A DNA stretch of 64,000 bases from Montifringilla adamsi (lineage: Eukaryota > Chordata > Aves > Passeriformes > Passeridae), in contig JAGGNK010011225.1 in assembly GCA_017590115.1 (NCBI GenBank), positions 993,387 through 1,057,386 on the forward strand, in the 5' to 3' direction. The translations under genes and the position numbers were made by a program. Below are positions 60,136 through 64,000 of this stretch, piece by piece (the stretch's first letter is position 1; every line of letters begins with the position of its first letter). The notes under the pieces were generated by a model, which ran no database searches, was not told the DNA's origin, and was given only the letters and a program-made list of their open reading frames with translations.

Positions 60136-63100
60136 TGTATGTCTGCACTAAATACTCCCAACTGTGCCCTCTAAAGCAATTTTAGAGCAGCACTTCACAG
60201 TCTAGAAGGCTAGATTACCTCAGGCATAGAAGACACTATCCTTGAGCAGCAAATTAGAGAAGCAGTATAATGAATCTCTTCTTATATGTAGTGAGGGATA
60301 AAATGGGAAGTAGTTATGAGGATTTAATTCCCTTTTATATGTAAAAGGGCATTGAACTCTTCAGCAGGGAGCCCCAGAACTGTGCAATTTTCTATACTGA
60401 TGGTAAATGAATAGTGAAAAAAAAAAAAAATCTGTGGGCCTTAAGTCTGTTCCCTGTGCTTTAGTCCCCAAAAGATTAGGTTGCAGTGATGGTTGGGATA
60501 CCACGCATCTTCACACTCAAAATGAGTGGCACAAAGTCTTCTAGAGCTTGGTTTGTAGGACTGTGAATTTTTTTCTGGGGAATGGGGAAAGAAAAGAGGA
60601 CAGGTATGTGCTATACAAAACACTATATAATGAGATGGATTATGATTTCTTAGTTCCTTCTTTTCTGAGTTTGGGGTAAATATAGGATACGTGAACTACC
60701 AGAATAGCCTGAGGTGTTTAATTAATTCCACTTCCTTAGATTTTACTCCAGCTGTGACTTACTCATCAATGGCTTTCCCTTCAAAGCAGTCTGTCCTGGA
60801 TCTTCAGGGTGTGAAAAGTGTCTGTGTGAGACTGTTGGAGGCAGGAATCAGTGAACATTTGAACATCGGGATCTCTAAACACTCAGGCATGCACAAAGCT
60901 TGGAAGGATTTCCTTGCATAAAGAAAGGATGACAGAAAATACACATCCTTCAGAGCAGCTGAGGTTATTGAGATATGTGTCTATGTCCTCTTTCATTCAG
61001 AGAGTTTTCCTAAAACACCAGGGTATGGATTCTTCATCACTTTCTTCCTCTGTCGAGACATTGCTGCCCCCAGTGTCTACCAAGTGGGTTTTGGTACCCA
61101 TCATTGCTACTGTGATGGTCATCATGTAATTGCTTTATTGTGTTTCCCAGAGACAGCTGTCACACTTTGCTTTTTCCTGGTCCTAAATTGCATTATACAC
61201 CAGTCAACTGGAAATCACCCCTAAGTGTTCAGTTTTGCTGGGATGCCTAAAACAATAGAAGGGCATCTGATTTTTTTATTCCTAATTCTTCTTTGAATCT
61301 CCAGTGTCCCACCATTTTCTCTTTCCATTTTTATTTTGTTTCCCCAGGATCTCAGAAATTTTAATATTAATCTGTCAGCTTTGCATCACACGTGATACTT
61401 TTCTATTTACAAAACTTTATTCTGCCTGCTAGAGAACACACACTTCTTGACTGAAAAACACATAAGTGAATTGCTAGGGCTTGTGGCTACTCTTGGAATA
61501 CATATAAATATTTCTTTGCATTATTTCATCAAACAAGGATTTGAATCTTTCTTGGCTGTTTTACCTAGTGCTTTATCTCACATCATGACAAACATGGGAG
61601 ACCCTTGTCTCTGATGTGTTTCATAGGAAACAATTCCTTCACATTTCCTGTGCATTTCTGTATCTTTATGTAATATGTACATTTCTTTATGTAGTATGTA
61701 CTACTCGTATATAAATATATATCCAAATGTTATTGCTGTCTTTAGATGCAGTTGGTTTTCTGTATTACTCATTCTAAAAAAATTACATCTTAGCTAGAAA
61801 TGTTGTTATTGAAGAAATTTGTTCATTGTTTTGTTTCAATACTCATTGATTTTTGTAACAAAAGCAGGGTGATGCTATACTGCAGACAACTTGAGGCTGT
61901 TGGTGCAAGTCCAAATCTGCTGCAGATTTATGCATAGATTATCCTGAGCTGAACTGGAATATTTTTTTCCTTATATTCTTAACCTGCTTTTGCTAAAGGC
62001 TGCTTTGTTTGTTTGTTTGTTGGCTGGTTTTGTTTTGTTTTTTTTTTTAACGTGCTGTTTCTTAATTTTATTACTCGAAGTAAAAGGAGAGTCAAAACTG
62101 ATTACTTTGAGAAAAACATTAATATAGTTGATGTATCAAAGGAGTACATTAAGTAGGAAAAAATAGTCTGTTGAAATAAGTCTATCTTTTTTATTGACAG
62201 CACCACATGAACTTTGACTTCCTTGTTCTTTATCTCCTCCATTAATCTAATTAATCTTGACCCTTCAGGCTTTGGTGGTTTGGTTTTTTTTTTTTCATTG
62301 TGCCTGAAGAAATTTTTCCATAATTTTGAATATGTTTAAAATTCTCTCTTTTCCTTGTTTGAAGCATTTCCTATCTCTTAATTCAAATTCTTTTTGAAGG
62401 CATGTTTTTCTCCTGAGGGTCAGAAATGTTCAATCATTGTATATAGGTCATGACCACTGTGTAAAATAATAAAAGTAAAACAGAATAAGGAGAGATGAAT
62501 TGATAGGGTCTGGACAAGCTTCAGGGTTAGTCTCTTAAAAATGCAATTTCCAAGGTTAAAGTTTATTTCGCTATAAAGAACCTGTGCAATAAATTGGAAG
62601 CATTGCAGAATATCCTTTCATTCACAATTCTGTGAACAAGTGAATGTGGATACCTGAACTGATTTTGGAAAATGCTTTCACTTGTTTACTTCATAATAGA
62701 GGAATGAAGAGTGACTGGAAGAATTTAACTTTGCTTTTCCAGTGCAGGGAAGGAGACAATGAAAGATGTTTGAAATACATTTTAATTCTGATCAGGAATT
62801 CTGGTTTAAAGTTGACCTGTTGGTGCACTGTCCTTATTTGCATGAATGTTTGTAGAACATGGAAAGGTCTCTGTGCTGCATAAGCCCTGGTTACTTAAGC
62901 GCTTTGAGTCAAATATTTTGTTTAGTTGACTCACCATCAATTTAAGAGCTTGATATTAAGTGCTGAAGTCAAAAAACCTGGCTCTAAACTATGTCTAAAT
63001 TAGGAATAGTGAGGGAGTAATATAAGGAAAGTCTGATATTAATTTGAAATGTCCTTGCCCCTAAAACTGAGACAAAAATACATTGAAAATTCATTTGGCC

Positions 63101-64000
63101 TATTTCCCTCATTGAAGTACATTTTTTATACAACCATTATTTCTGACAAATGTGTCTGTTTTGAAAGACCTTCCAGTTTTAAAAGATCCTTCAAGAAAAG
63201 GTCAGCAAATTTTTCAATTGATATTCCAATATTTTAAAATAAAGAGTTAACCTTTAGCACTTGGAAATCTTATACAGCTGGAAACCTTATAAATATTTTG
63301 AGAATTTTTTCATAGCAAGTAATTTTGAAAAATTTGGTTGTGTGTTAACCTGCAAATATATCCAGCCCTAACCTCTGTCAAAGACATTTTGCAATTTCTT
63401 TCTCATGATTTTATAGGGTAGGACACCTGAAACATCAGTTTTTGTTATGTAGTTGGTCCTGTATTAAAATCAAATATTTTCAAATTTGAGCTGAACTGAA
63501 TTGCATCTTTCTTTTAAAGGATGTCAGAAAAAGAAGAAAGTAAATGCAACTTCGTAGACTTTCATCGCACATCATGAAACTCTCACTACAGAACCAAAGT
63601 GTAGATGTGTCCCATGCTCTTGATTCAAATCCCATACATGTTCTTGATAATGTGATGGATTTTTCTTTAAGTGGTCATGTTTATGGTGTAGCCATTATAA
63701 TCGGATCTTTAAAAAGTTGCTCTCAGGAGGGGGCATGTATGCCACAGTATTTTGAGAGGTTTCAGCTCTCATTGGCTGATTATCAAGCAAGAAGAAAATA
63801 ATTTCACTGGTCTTTCCTTTGTGTATCTTCTGATGTTCTGACAACTACTCTGACCAGTCTGCTCTAAGTTACCTTTGGATATTGGGTTTTATCAGCTAGA
63901 AAGTGAGGTACGTCAAAATTTCCTTGGTTTCACTCAGTGAAATTGTGAAAATATGTAGAGAGAGAAGAATTACTATTTTGACTGGAAAATAGAATATGCA
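60136..64000. other. AT-rich DNA without a recognised gene
   Basis: About 3.9 kb with no recognised gene or named repeat. Open frames reach 85 codons (63544-63801 plus) without known motifs. A (TTTG)n/T run lies at 62003-62049, and a duplicated phrase 'tttatgta.tatgtac' at about 61665 and 61686. Confidence 0.5.
62003..62049. repeat. (TTTG)n and T-rich simple repeat
   Basis: Several tttg units followed by ttttg units and a run of T, seen directly. Confidence 0.9.

Noticed and set aside
1..64000. Prokaryotic or phage system (CRISPR, defence island, operon)
   Set aside because: No long co-directional coding sequences, ribosome binding sites or spaced repeats; repeats are avian CR1 and LTR types.

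Overview
The window reads as AT-rich vertebrate nuclear DNA from a bird, most likely a neoavian species such as a passerine. The support is its interspersed repeats: five CR1 LINE pieces with the bird-type C-terminal reverse-transcriptase region or the typical CR1 3' end, plus long terminal repeats (LTRs) that resemble known avian endogenous retrovirus families. Family matches come from memory, not from a search. I see no operons, ribosome binding sites, CRISPR arrays, rRNA or tRNA genes, and no clear protein-coding gene. The longest ATG-started open frame is only 135 codons (minus strand, 43439-43846). By rough estimate one or so of that length is expected by chance in 64 kb of this composition. 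The window is best read as intergenic DNA or the inside of a very large intron.

Layout. 1-9 kb: unique AT-rich DNA with a CR1 tail (565-838, minus), an LTR-like segment (about 6195-6565, minus) and, at 4853, a weak exon-like open frame. 9-20 kb: a decayed CR1 (9120-9782, plus), a 41-base T run (14225-14265), a second CR1 tail (15946-16300, minus) and a nearly full-length solo LTR (19082-19698, plus). 20-45 kb: mostly unique DNA, with a possible 40-bp exon at 23895, a local tandem duplication near 28.6 kb inside a G/T-rich tract, a pair of related 170-190 bp segments at 32.2 and 33.1 kb, a 67-bp tandem duplication at 35.2 kb, a purine-rich tract at 36.8-37.1 kb, another CR1 tail (41730-42155, minus) and an LTR end fragment at 44849. 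45-64 kb: a perfect 108-bp tandem duplication (45444-45659), a 32-base T run, a perfect 18-bp-arm hairpin (47889-47929), exon-like segments at 49228 and 55093, a complete solo LTR with intact 5-bp target-site duplication (53313-54046, minus), and a CR1 piece with a fairly well preserved reading frame (about 59621-60135, plus).

No set of genes works together here. The sequence mainly records insertions and local rearrangements: retroposition by CR1, integration of endogenous retroviruses followed by LTR-LTR recombination that left solo LTRs, and slippage or duplication in simple sequence. I found no convincing new biological system. The best follow-ups are the exon candidates, the exact hairpin, the perfect 108-bp duplication and the unassigned repeat pair.
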